In this document: positions 7,479 to 13,298 of the stretch, in pieces
Layout of the letters: each line of letters begins with the position of its first letter
How positions within the stretch are numbered: the stretch's first letter is position 1
From: Bifidobacterium magnum
GTDB taxonomy: Bacteria; Actinomycetota; Actinomycetes; Actinomycetales; Bifidobacteriaceae
Direction of reading: 5' to 3'
NCBI RefSeq assembly: GCF_000741255.1
Contig: NZ_JGZB01000013.1
Coordinates: forward strand, 1 to 64,000
Length of the DNA stretch: 64,000 nucleotides
Translations under genes and position numbers: made by a program
Notes under the pieces: model-generated
What the model was told of the DNA's origin: nothing
Database searches by the model: none
What the model saw: the letters and a program-made list of their open reading frames with translations, nothing else

Positions 7479-7496
7479 TGTGTTTCCTTTCGTTTC

Positions 7497-7570
7497 GGCG
7501 TCGTAAACGCCTGTACTAACGTACTGTTGTGTGCGCATGTTCCGGCTTCGGAACATTCCACACCCCAAAG
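7497..7570 (-). promoter_or_regulatory. Three-hairpin leader, copy 1
   Basis: In minus-strand order: hairpin 1 (7537-7556, ATGTTCCG/CGGAACAT), hairpin 2 (7513-7524, GTAC/GTAC) and hairpin 3 (7497-7511, GGCGT/ACGCC), then the Shine-Dalgarno. The unit is preceded by TTTGGGGTGTGGAATG, shared almost exactly with copy 2 and loosely with copy 3. Stems are kept while bases differ between copies. Confidence 0.65.
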
Positions 7571-7584
7571 CCGTGAGAGGAACA

Positions 7585-7614
7585 AGGCCCCCAACCCCAA
7601 CGAATCGGGGGCCT
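7585..7614 (-). terminator. GC-rich intergenic hairpin without U-tract
   Basis: Arms AGGCCCCC and GGGGGCCT (7585-7592, 7607-7614) sit just after the gene ending at 7624. The minus strand continues TGTTCC, so it is a poor intrinsic terminator. It may mark an mRNA end or processing point. Similar hairpins separate the other genes of this cluster. Confidence 0.5.
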
Positions 7615-7623
7615 GTAGAAGAA

Positions 7624-8208
7624 TTAGCAAACGTAGCCGTGTGCGTATGCGTTCATATCGCATTGCGCGGCAATTCCCTTAAGTTCATCGCCCATGGAAT
7701 CCCACACCTTAGGGAACACGCAAAAGCGTAGAAGCCTATCGTAAGCAATCACATTTTCATCGGACGACAACGCTTCCATATAGGTCACATCAGTGGCCCA
7801 AAATATCCAATCCGCTTCATATGGCGTGCAATGAGCAAGCCATTCAGCAACGTTTTCGCGCGCATACTCAAGGCTAGTTTCATCGTCATGCATATCGGCA
7901 ACAAAACAAGTCATGTCATAGCCGTCTAAGTCGGATGCTGTGGCGCTCAAGCAAACTTGATTTTCCAACCATCCAAACGAATCAGTATCGGGCGTAAGCG
8001 TTTCCAACGTGTTGAGAATTTCTTTCTTAACGATGTCTTCGTAAGGTGAACCTATATCAACGAGAATTGTGTTCGCTGTACTCCATACCCATCTAGTGTA
8101 GCCGTCCAACCATTCCGCGTTAGTAGAGAGCCATGCAACGACATCGTTGAGCGTCGTATCGTAGCCGTTCCATGTGAACTCACCTGAAACTGGTTCAGGT
8201 CGCCCCAC
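7624..8208 (-). CDS. Acidic phage protein, probable C-terminal part of a frame-broken gene
   Basis: The frame has 194 codons but only a GTG start at 8208 that lies deep inside the overlapping ORF 8052-8354. From residue about 8 (VSGEFTWNGYDTTLNDVVAW) the composition is coding-like, Trp/Asp/Glu-rich, and continues to the end. The overlapping ORF looks coding only before this point. I infer one gene of about 240 residues (8354 to 7624) with a -1 shift near 8180-8190. Family unknown. Confidence 0.55.
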   Translation of the reverse strand: MGRPEPVSGEFTWNGYDTTLNDVVAWLSTNAEWLDGYTRWVWSTANTILVDIGSPYEDIVKKEILNTLETLTPDTDSFGWLENQVCLSATASDLDGYDMTCFVADMHDDETSLEYARENVAEWLAHCTPYEADWIFWATDVTYMEALSSDENVIAYDRLLRFCVFPKVWDSMGDELKGIAAQCDMNAYAHGYVC

Positions 8209-8354
8209 GTTGAAATATATGCTACGATCCCGTTGCCGGACGGTTCCACGTACACGGTACGATTTTTGATGCTGTGGAAACGCTTATTCACGTTTTTGGA
8301 AAATTCCGCCCAATTAACGGACGTGATCGGGGCATCCATTTTGAGAGTTGTCAT
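8052..8354 (-). CDS. Hypothetical phage protein, N-terminal part of the same frame-broken gene
   Basis: A 100-codon ORF with a good start (ATG 8354 behind AAGGATACTAAA) and its own promoter at 8404-8433. The first 55 residues (MTTLKMDAPITSVNWAEFSK ... YISTWGDLNQFQ) look coding. The rest (HGTATIRRSTMSLHG...) looks like out-of-frame reading of the next ORF, which it overlaps by 157 bases. No standard slippery heptamer was found, so mutation or sequencing error is more likely than programmed frameshifting. Function unknown. Confidence 0.5.
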   Translation of the reverse strand: MTTLKMDAPITSVNWAEFSKNVNKRFHSIKNRTVYVEPSGNGIVAYISTWGDLNQFQVSSHGTATIRRSTMSLHGSLLTRNGWTATLDGYGVQRTQFSLI

Positions 8355-8376
8355 TTTAGTATCCTTAAAAGTAGTT

Positions 8377-8433
8377 GGCTACGATGGTAGCCGCGTATGA
8401 TTATTGTTGCATACCATTGGTATGCTAGTCAAG
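8377..8433 (-). promoter_or_regulatory. Second copy of promoter, palindromic operator and 5' hairpin
   Basis: TTGACT (8433-8428) and AACAAT (8409-8404) are 18 bases apart on the minus strand, with CATACCATTGGTATG (8411-8425) in the spacer. The leader hairpin GGCTAC-GATG-GTAGCC (8377-8392) follows before the ATG at 8354. Operator and hairpin match those at 6656-6715, so both genes probably answer to the same DNA-binding protein. Confidence 0.7.
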
Positions 8434-8454
8434 TGTTCGGCGTGTCACCATACG

Positions 8455-8790
8455 CTATTTGAGAACCATAAACGTCGCGCACTGAGCCGCGTCCGTAACC
8501 ATGGCGGCAACAACCTTTATAGCCGCCATATAGTCCGCGTATGAACGCACTGACACTAAGGCCATTGCGTCGCATTCTGTAGTACCGTCCGCTAGCGTCG
8601 CAACATCATCCGCTAGCAAGACGTCCGTAAACCCGGCCTGTGGCGTCACTGTCACAGTATGGCGATTAGATAGCCGGACTATAAGCGCGGCCATGCCGTC
8701 CGTAGTCTGTACAGTGGTAACGCTGTCTACAGGCGCGGCCACACGGGATTTTACAGCGTCGGCAAAAGTTGCCATGTCAAGCATACGCAT
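8455..8790 (-). CDS. Small phage protein with a single degenerate copy of the repeated domain
   Basis: A 111-residue product from ATG 8790 (MRMLDMATFADAV), behind CAAGGTGG and directly after the stop of the upstream gene. Residues about 22-55 (SVTTVQTTDGMAALIVRLSN, then TVTVTPQAGFTDVL) follow the beta-core pattern of the domain in the 6768 and 9079 genes. A C-terminal helix (YADYMAAIKVVAAMV) parallels their YSDxISGIVxxL. It is less acidic and more alanine-rich. The relation is by eye. Function unknown. Confidence 0.6.
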   Translation of the reverse strand: MRMLDMATFADAVKSRVAAPVDSVTTVQTTDGMAALIVRLSNRHTVTVTPQAGFTDVLLADDVATLADGTTECDAMALVSVRSYADYMAAIKVVAAMVTDAAQCATFMVLK

Positions 8791-8792
8791 GG

Positions 8793-9002
8793 CTACCACC
8801 TTGCAACCTCACTGCCGGACGCATACAGGTACGTGCCTGTACCGATGCCGTTGCCGTCCGTATGCGCATCCCACACACACAGCCCGACGCTACTAGAGCC
8901 GTCTTCATAGACGCAATGGGGAACCGATGCCAAGGGCAACACTGCCGCACATATGATAATTACGATAATTGCAGACCACAGCCGCACAATTTGATTACGC
9001 AT
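8793..9002 (-). CDS. Small exported or membrane phage protein
   Basis: A 69-residue product starting at ATG 9002 behind GCAAGGATG. Residues 4-26 (IVRLWSAIIVIIICAAVLPLA) are a clear signal peptide or membrane anchor. A short outer part with two Cys residues follows (CVYEDGSSSVGLCVWDAHTDG). It could sit in the host envelope, for example as a superinfection-exclusion factor, but that is speculation. It is tightly linked to the gene at 8455. Confidence 0.6.
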   Translation of the reverse strand: MRNQIVRLWSAIIVIIICAAVLPLASVPHCVYEDGSSSVGLCVWDAHTDGNGIGTGTYLYASGSEVARW

Positions 9003-9043
9003 TTTGATACATCCTTGCTTAGATTGATGGGATTGGGTAGGAT

Positions 9044-9069
9044 GGGGCCACGCCGATCAGCGTGGCCCC
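9044..9069 (-). terminator. GC-rich intergenic hairpin
   Basis: GGGGCCACGC (9044-9053) and GCGTGGCCCC (9060-9069) form a perfect 10-bp stem with a 6-base loop between the genes at 9079 and 8793. There is no U-tract, as with the other hairpins of this cluster. Confidence 0.55.
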
Positions 9070-9078
9070 GGACGTGTG

Positions 9079-9957
9079 TCACCACACATAGCCGTCATAC
9101 GGCTCGAAGTCTTCCCCGAACGTTTCCCTGTGTGCGTTCGCGTAGGCTTCTATGAACGCTTGGGGTGTGGCCCCAACCATTTCGGCGCTTAGCGCGTCGC
9201 GTAGCGTGTCATCCATAAGATGCACAGCCGGTTCATAATCTTGCGTGACGCCATTCACGTCCCGGAAAACAGGCGGTAGCGCCGCCTGGTCTACCAAGAC
9301 GGCGACAATGCCGCTGATAATGTCGCTGTATTGTGGCGTGTCGTAAATGATCGGCTCGAAATTGTCGCCGTGGATGAAATCGCCGTCATGATCGTACCAA
9401 GTGAGGCACTCTGTAAAATTGGCGTCCGGGCGTCCTGTCACGACACGCCCGTTGGACAGCTCTACCGTGATCATGTCAGAGCCGTCCCTGTCTTGCGACA
9501 CGGTCACGTCTACGATCCGGCTTTCAGCCGTACCGTAGTCCGCATACGCGGCACGGATATCGGCGGCGATGTGACGCAAGTCGATGCCGTCCCTGTCGTC
9601 GCACGGGTCCCCCACGCAAGCGCGCGTGTTGCGTGCAATGGTGTGCGCACGCCCCTTATTGATGATGCGCGTCACGCTCTCTTCGGGCGAACGCTTCGGC
9701 GCGTCCGGCTCTTCAATCTCACGCATCTCATAGCCGACGTGGTACAGGAATTTTACTATGGCCACGTCGCCCAATGGCACGGCGCGAAGAATGTCGTGCA
9801 GCGCGTCACGCGCCTCACTGCAATCTTCATACACATGCGTATGACGGTAGCCGGATGCCGCCACCACGTCAGTGGTGACGGTGATGTCACCATACTCGTC
9901 CGTGCTCACGTCCACGGTGAGAGTAGTCTGGGTATCCATATCGATGATGTAGGTCAT
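9079..9957 (-). CDS. Acidic phage protein with one copy of the repeated domain
   Basis: A 292-residue product from ATG 9957 (MTYIIDMDTQTT) behind AGTAAGGAAACC. Its first nine residues nearly repeat the start of the 6768 protein (MTYxIDMDT). Residues about 126-229 carry the shared domain (LRHIAADIRAAYADYG, VTVSQDRDGSDMITVELSNG, YSDIISGIVAVLVDQ). A separate N-terminal region (1-75) and a C-terminal tail (PQAFIEAYANAHRETFGEDF) flank it. Strongly acidic; function unknown. It is preceded by leader copy 2. Confidence 0.7.
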   Translation of the reverse strand: MTYIIDMDTQTTLTVDVSTDEYGDITVTTDVVAASGYRHTHVYEDCSEARDALHDILRAVPLGDVAIVKFLYHVGYEMREIEEPDAPKRSPEESVTRIINKGRAHTIARNTRACVGDPCDDRDGIDLRHIAADIRAAYADYGTAESRIVDVTVSQDRDGSDMITVELSNGRVVTGRPDANFTECLTWYDHDGDFIHGDNFEPIIYDTPQYSDIISGIVAVLVDQAALPPVFRDVNGVTQDYEPAVHLMDDTLRDALSAEMVGATPQAFIEAYANAHRETFGEDFEPYDGYVW

Positions 9958-9976
9958 TTTGGTTTCCTTACTTTTC

Positions 9977-10048
9977 GGCGCCGTCGGACGCCTGTCGGAC
10001 ACATACGATCGTATGCGTATGCCCCAAATTCGAGACATTCCACACCCC
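9977..10048 (-). promoter_or_regulatory. Three-hairpin leader, copy 2
   Basis: Hairpin 1 (10019-10038) pairs ATGTCTCG with TGGGGCAT through several G-U pairs. Hairpin 2 (10002-10015) is the palindrome CATACGATCGTATG. Hairpin 3 (9977-9992) is GGCGTC/GGCGCC. The order, loop sizes and the upstream TTTGGGGTGTGGAATG match copy 1. Confidence 0.65.
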
Positions 10049-10065
10049 AAATTTGGTAAGAGAAT

Positions 10066-10087
10066 GGGGCCACGTTGCCGTGGCCCC
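10066..10087 (-). terminator. GC-rich intergenic hairpin with GCAA tetraloop
   Basis: On the minus strand GGGGCCACG-GCAA-CGTGGCCCC gives a 9-bp stem closed by a stable GNRA-type loop, right after the stop of the gene at 10096. There is no long U-run. Confidence 0.55.
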
Positions 10088-10095
10088 TACGATGG

Positions 10096-10410
10096 TCAGA
10101 TAGACGGCCCCCAGTAAACAGTGGACCCGTCGGATTCAACCCTGTAACATGCAATCTCGTCGTCCCCCCACGCTGTACCGTGGTGGACATCGAACGCCAT
10201 GCTGAACACGCTGTACTCACAACCGATGTAATCCGTCGGATCGTTGACGGCCATGCTGTACAGGTCTTCCAACGCCTCACGCCTAGAGTCGTATACACGA
10301 CCGCCGTCACATGAATAGTCGTCCGCGTCTGTCACAAAGTACAGTTCGGTATTGTCAACCATGTCGGGCGTGAGCGCGCTGAGGTACTCAGCAATATTGT
10401 AGATACGCAT
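10096..10410 (-). CDS. Hypothetical acidic phage protein
   Basis: A 104-residue product with a good start (ATG 10410 behind GCAAAGGAAG). It is acidic and aromatic, with a middle segment (YDSRREALEDLYSMAVNDPT) that resembles the plasmid/phage style of helix before a beta sheet, and it ends DGSTVYWGPSI. I do not recognise it. It is the first full-length gene of the leftward cluster and carries leader copy 3. Confidence 0.65.
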   Translation of the reverse strand: MRIYNIAEYLSALTPDMVDNTELYFVTDADDYSCDGGRVYDSRREALEDLYSMAVNDPTDYIGCEYSVFSMAFDVHHGTAWGDDEIACYRVESDGSTVYWGPSI

Positions 10411-10437
10411 TTCTTATACTTCCTTTGCAGTAGTTTC

Positions 10438-10515
10438 GGCGCCGTCGGACGCCTGTAGGATGCGCATGGATGCGCACTAGTCCCGGTTACGGAACATTCC
10501 ACATTCCAAAACCGG
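10438..10515 (-). promoter_or_regulatory. Three-hairpin leader, copy 3
   Basis: Hairpin 1 (10480-10495) GTTCCG/CGGGAC, hairpin 2 (10461-10476) TGCGCAT/ATGCGCA and hairpin 3 (10438-10453) GGCGTC/GGCGCC. It is preceded by TTTTGGAATGTGGAATG. In hairpin 1 a U-A pair of copy 1 is replaced by U-G, keeping the stem. Confidence 0.6.
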
Positions 10516-10525
10516 TAGGTAAATA

Positions 10526-10557
10526 GGGGGACGTGGCGTGTGATACACCACGCCCCC
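10526..10557 (-). terminator. GC-rich hairpin after the 13-residue ORF
   Basis: GGGGG plus CGTGG (10526-10536, one bulge) pairs with CCACG plus CCCCC (10548-10557). It lies between the short ORF at 10567 and leader copy 3. There is no U-tract. Confidence 0.5.
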
Positions 10558-10566
10558 GAAGTCTAT

Positions 10567-10608
10567 TTACGGGATCAACCGAGGTTGATCGTAGGAAGCA
10601 GAAGACAT
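10567..10608 (-). CDS. Candidate 13-residue leader peptide
   Basis: ATG 10608 follows the strong site GGAAAGGATGATTC. The ORF encodes MSSASYDQPRLIP and ends at TAA 10567. Inside it GATCAACC and GGTTGATC (10573-10590) form a perfect inverted repeat, and a GC-rich hairpin follows. This layout suits a translated attenuator or leader peptide. It could equally be a chance ORF behind a purine run. Confidence 0.4.
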   Translation of the reverse strand: MSSASYDQPRLIP

Positions 10609-10931
10609 GAATCATCCTTTCCGCACAGTTCGGCACGTCTGTATTCCTCTCAGTTAGCCGCTCGTGTAAGTATCTTCTAGCCTTGGGCTTGCTTACAGTC
10701 GTCGCGTAAAGCGGTACCAGTCCACATATGTGCTTAATACCTCAAACCACCACGTTTAGCGTGGCCGCACCTTTACCCCTCCCACATGCTCTGCGTAGGC
10801 ACAACAGGGGCGTCGCTTAACGAATATTCACACACACTATTTAATAGTGTTATTCGCGTCCACTGTTCAGTTAGGTAACTTCATTCCCACCTTGTTATCG
10901 GGGGTGTTCAGTTGTTTTGTTGATGACATTC
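10609..10931 (-). promoter_or_regulatory. Long hairpin-rich untranslated leader of the leftward operon
   Basis: About 320 bases without a convincing gene between the promoter at 10932 and the first ORF. Hairpins include TGTAAG/CTTACA with nested AGCC/GGCT (10665-10697), CCACG/CGTGG (10750-10764) and ACACTATT/AATAGTGT flanked by CGAATA/TATTCG (10821-10856). GTTCAGTT occurs twice, near 10864 and 10906. Role unknown; attenuation or protein binding is possible. Confidence 0.45.
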
Positions 10932-10960
10932 ACTATACACAGTCCGATAACGGACTGCAA
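10932..10960 (-). promoter_or_regulatory. Early leftward promoter with operator palindrome in the spacer
   Basis: TTGCAG (10960-10955) and TATAGT (10937-10932) are 17 bases apart on the minus strand. The spacer and -35 edge hold the inverted repeat CAGTCCG-ATAA-CGGACTG (10940-10957). The repressor encoded at 11210 is the natural candidate ligand, but this is inference. Confidence 0.65.
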
Positions 10961-11047
10961 GTGACCCCAATAAAACCCAATCGGCAGAACGGCTCTACGG
11001 CGTGTCGCGCAACGCAAAAACATGGCCAAGATAAATAGAACACATGC

Positions 11048-11132
11048 GTGATACACTACGCAACAGACAATGTCAAGACCAATCTCAAAATGCGGACGCT
11101 GCTAAATACCACAGACCACACACCCAAGTCAA
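11048..11132 (-). promoter_or_regulatory. Two further possible leftward promoters
   Basis: TTGACA (11076-11071) with TATCAC (11053-11048), 17 apart, and TTGACT (11132-11127) with TATTTA (11108-11103), 18 apart. The -10 boxes are weaker than at 10932. The stretch 10961-11209 shows no gene. Confidence 0.4.
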
Positions 11133-11209
11133 GACCTATCCCACAGAATGAGACAACTACGCCCACATGTGCGCGTAGCACCCGCCACGCCACATGTCAA
11201 CAGCACATC

Positions 11210-11527
11210 TCAACATACAGATAGGCGCACGTTAAAAACGCACGCCCAAAACAAAATAAAAAAAATAAAAATAAAATAAAAAAATAAATTAAAATAAATC
11301 TTGGCAAGCTTAGACACAGCACAGCCCAAAGCGCTAGAGAGCTGCAAAACGCTACGGAAAGTAGCATTAGCAAGGTCAGAGTCACCACGCTCGAACGACG
11401 CGACACGGGACTGATTCCACCCGTCGACACGCTCAGCAATTTGCGCCTGAGTCAATCCTCTTTTAAGCCTAAGTTCACGTAATTTTTTACCGCGCTCAAC
11501 CGCGGCCGCATTTCTCTCAGTAGTCAT
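11210..11527 (-). CDS. XRE-family phage regulator (CI/Cro-like) with unusual hydrophobic tail
   Basis: A 105-residue product from ATG 11527 (MTTERNAAAVERGKKLRELR). Residues about 14-70 form a typical HTH (LRLKRGLTQAQIAERVDGWN followed by QSRVASFERGD). After residue 76 comes an odd Phe/Ile-rich tail (YFNLFFYFIFIFFILFWACV) read from an A/T-only tract at about 11247-11300. The tail could be a membrane anchor or the result of a lost stop. It sits between the leftward early genes and the rightward late genes, the usual place for a lysogeny regulator. No longer CI-type protease domain is present. Confidence 0.7.
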   Translation of the reverse strand: MTTERNAAAVERGKKLRELRLKRGLTQAQIAERVDGWNQSRVASFERGDSDLANATFRSVLQLSSALGCAVSKLAKIYFNLFFYFIFIFFILFWACVFNVRLSVC

Positions 11528-11533
11528 ATGAAA

Positions 11534-11562
11534 AGTATAGGGCCGGGGGGTGTCCCCGTCAA
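11534..11562 (-). promoter_or_regulatory. Consensus promoter predicting a leaderless regulator mRNA
   Basis: TTGACG (11562-11557) and TATACT (11539-11534) are exactly 17 bases apart on the minus strand. The -10 box ends only six bases before the ATG at 11527, so transcription should start at or next to the start codon. Leaderless mRNA is known for lambda CI from PRM. Confidence 0.8.
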
Positions 11563-11741
11563 AAAAATCCGGGGCCGCTGGCCGTTCTGGTTCTGGCTGT
11601 GAATGCTGTGACGGACGGAATCTGAATTCGCGTTTCACTATGTCTGGGAGAGTTTGGAACGATTGGCGACACGCCGAATTTGACAAGCCGTGGCGACGGT
11701 TGCTGAGACGCTTATTTTGAGTAATATTGATACCAGAAAAC

Positions 11742-11782
11742 GTGCCGAAATATGAAACAAAAAGTTCTCATATTTCGGCACG
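11742..11782. repeat. Perfect 15-bp inverted repeat upstream of the packaging genes
   Basis: CGTGCCGAAATATGA (11742-11756) is repeated as its exact complement at 11768-11782 with an 11-base spacer. There is no T-run. It lies in the 11528-11951 gap between the regulator and the HNH/terminase genes. It could be an operator pair, a terminator-like hairpin or part of a cos/pac site. I see no gene in the gap itself. Confidence 0.7.
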
Positions 11783-11951
11783 CTTCATAATTTCCCACTG
11801 TTGTGAAGGGGTCGCCGTAGGGCGCGAAACAAGTGATGATGCCTTCGATACACGGTGGGCGGTTCAGGAAGGACACTGCCAAACAGTCGTCATGTGCTGT
11901 TCTAGGGTTGCCGGTGTCCTTCCTTGTATTCTTCAATGTTTGGCGGTGCTC

Positions 11952-12281
11952 ATGGCGTGGTCTTCTTCGCAACGCAAGAAGCGTTTTAACCCCGGTTGGG
12001 CTAAAATCCGCGCGAAAATCCTTGAACGTGACGGCCATTCGTGCCGTTGGCCTGTGATGGACGAGTTCGGCTTGTACCATCCGTGTGGCGCTTATGCGAA
12101 TCAGGTGGATCACAAGCAGCGTGACCCGGTGCATGATGACGATTCGTCTTCTAACTTGTGGTCGCTGTGTGATTACCATCATGCTCAGAAAACTTGGCGC
12201 GAGTCCGCTGAAGCGAAAGAGAAGTACAGGAAGCGGCGGGAGGATAACGAATGGTATTCTCATCCCGCATTCGGTCATTGA
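11952..12281 (+). CDS. HNH endonuclease, packaging-associated
   Basis: A 109-residue HNH protein. The motif reads CRWPV ... YANQVDHKQRD ... NLWSLCDYHHAQKTW, giving the His, Asn and His residues plus Cys zinc ligands. HNH proteins next to terminases are known to help packaging-linked DNA cleavage in several siphophages. I start at ATG 11952 (MAWSSSQRKKRF); the longer frame upstream reads across the intergenic inverted repeat. It overlaps the next gene, whose Shine-Dalgarno lies inside it. Confidence 0.85.
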   Translation: MAWSSSQRKKRFNPGWAKIRAKILERDGHSCRWPVMDEFGLYHPCGAYANQVDHKQRDPVHDDDSSSNLWSLCDYHHAQKTWRESAEAKEKYRKRREDNEWYSHPAFGH

Positions 12282-12769
12282 GTTGTCAGGTTGCCGGTTG
12301 TGACCGTCCGGCTGTTGCGCGTGGCATGTGCAAGTCGCATTACAACCGTTGGCAGTATTCGGGTTCGGCGGTTCCTAAGCGGCGTGAACGGTTGTGTTCG
12401 TGTTGTGGGAATGCTTTTGAGGTGAAACGGTCGTCTCAACAGTTTTGTTCGGACGTGTGCCGGTTGCGGTATTTTCGCCGTCGTAAGCGTGAGCCTTGGC
12501 TTGCTGAGCATCCGCATACGCCGTTGCATGAGCTTCCTGTGGAGCCTGTGGCGGAAGCGACTTCTGTTCCTGCTGAGGTTTTTTCCGAGCGGGATGTGTG
12601 GAAGGCTTCGGGCGGCATATGTCATGTGTGTGGGGAACCGGCGTCGCGTGACGTGTATTCGCGTGATGTTGGCGCTCCTTCGTGGCTTGTTCCGCCGAAG
12701 CTTGGTGGTTCGCGCACATTGTCGAACAGTGTGATTGTTCATTACCGCTGCTTGGGCCGTCAGGGTTAA
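12251..12769 (+). CDS. Multi-zinc-finger / HNH-like phage protein
   Basis: A 172-residue product. ATG 12251 follows GGGAGGATAACGA within the HNH gene. Three Cys/His modules can be seen: GCDRPAVARGMCKSHYNRW (about 15-33), a C4 ribbon CSCCGNAF..SQQFCSDVC with basic RRRKR after it (about 49-78), and CHVCGEP ... VIVHYRCLGRQG at the end, which resembles an HNH core. It probably binds or cuts DNA in packaging or late gene control. The exact role is unknown. Confidence 0.65.
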   Translation: MVFSSRIRSLSCQVAGCDRPAVARGMCKSHYNRWQYSGSAVPKRRERLCSCCGNAFEVKRSSQQFCSDVCRLRYFRRRKREPWLAEHPHTPLHELPVEPVAEATSVPAEVFSERDVWKASGGICHVCGEPASRDVYSRDVGAPSWLVPPKLGGSRTLSNSVIVHYRCLGRQG

Positions 12770-12818
12770 GCGGCGTGCATGGTTTTTGTCCCGTCATGGG
12801 ACGGAAAGGTTGTGCATC

Positions 12819-13298
12819 ATGGCCGGGAACGGGCATAGGAGCGCGAGGAAGCATGAGGGCATGTCGAATGAGATTGTCAACCCGTCCGAGGATGTGGGCG
12901 ACGATTACGAGTTTGAGGAGTTGGAGCCTATTGGCCCTGATTTGCCGCCTGCTACCGCGTTGAATCTGATCAATGACGAGTGGTCGTTGTTTGTGCGTCA
13001 ATATTATGAGTCGTTTCGTCGTAGTCCACAGGCACGCAAGCTTCGTTCGCGTTGGGAGTGGAACGAGTTTATTTTGTCGATGGCGATTATGGACAAGAGC
13101 ATTAAGCGTCGTTCGTATGACGGTTTGGGGCCTGAGCTTCGTCAGCGTTTGAACCAGTATGGTAATACGCCTGAGTCGAAGGTGAAGCTGAAGATTGAGC
13201 AGCCTGAAGCGAATGATATGGCTGCTGGCATTCGCGGGTTTGCGATTGTGCCGGTTTCGCAAGCTGATTTCGATGAGCGTGCGGGCGCGGTGATGTGA
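12819..13298 (+). CDS. Terminase small subunit-like protein
   Basis: A 159-residue product from ATG 12819 (MAGNGHRSARKHEG) behind GGAAAGG; longer upstream frames lack a site. An acidic N-terminal stretch is followed by a helical region (LFVRQYYESFRRSPQARKLR). Assignment rests mainly on position, since it ends at the large terminase start with a TGATG overlap, and on its size. Small terminases recognise the packaging site and load the large subunit. Confidence 0.6.
   Translation: MAGNGHRSARKHEGMSNEIVNPSEDVGDDYEFEELEPIGPDLPPATALNLINDEWSLFVRQYYESFRRSPQARKLRSRWEWNEFILSMAIMDKSIKRRSYDGLGPELRQRLNQYGNTPESKVKLKIEQPEANDMAAGIRGFAIVPVSQADFDERAGAVM

Noticed and set aside
11712-12278. A minus-strand 188-codon frame opposite the HNH gene
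   Set aside because: The opposite strand has complete HNH residues, and this frame has no start signal and crosses the 15-bp inverted repeat.
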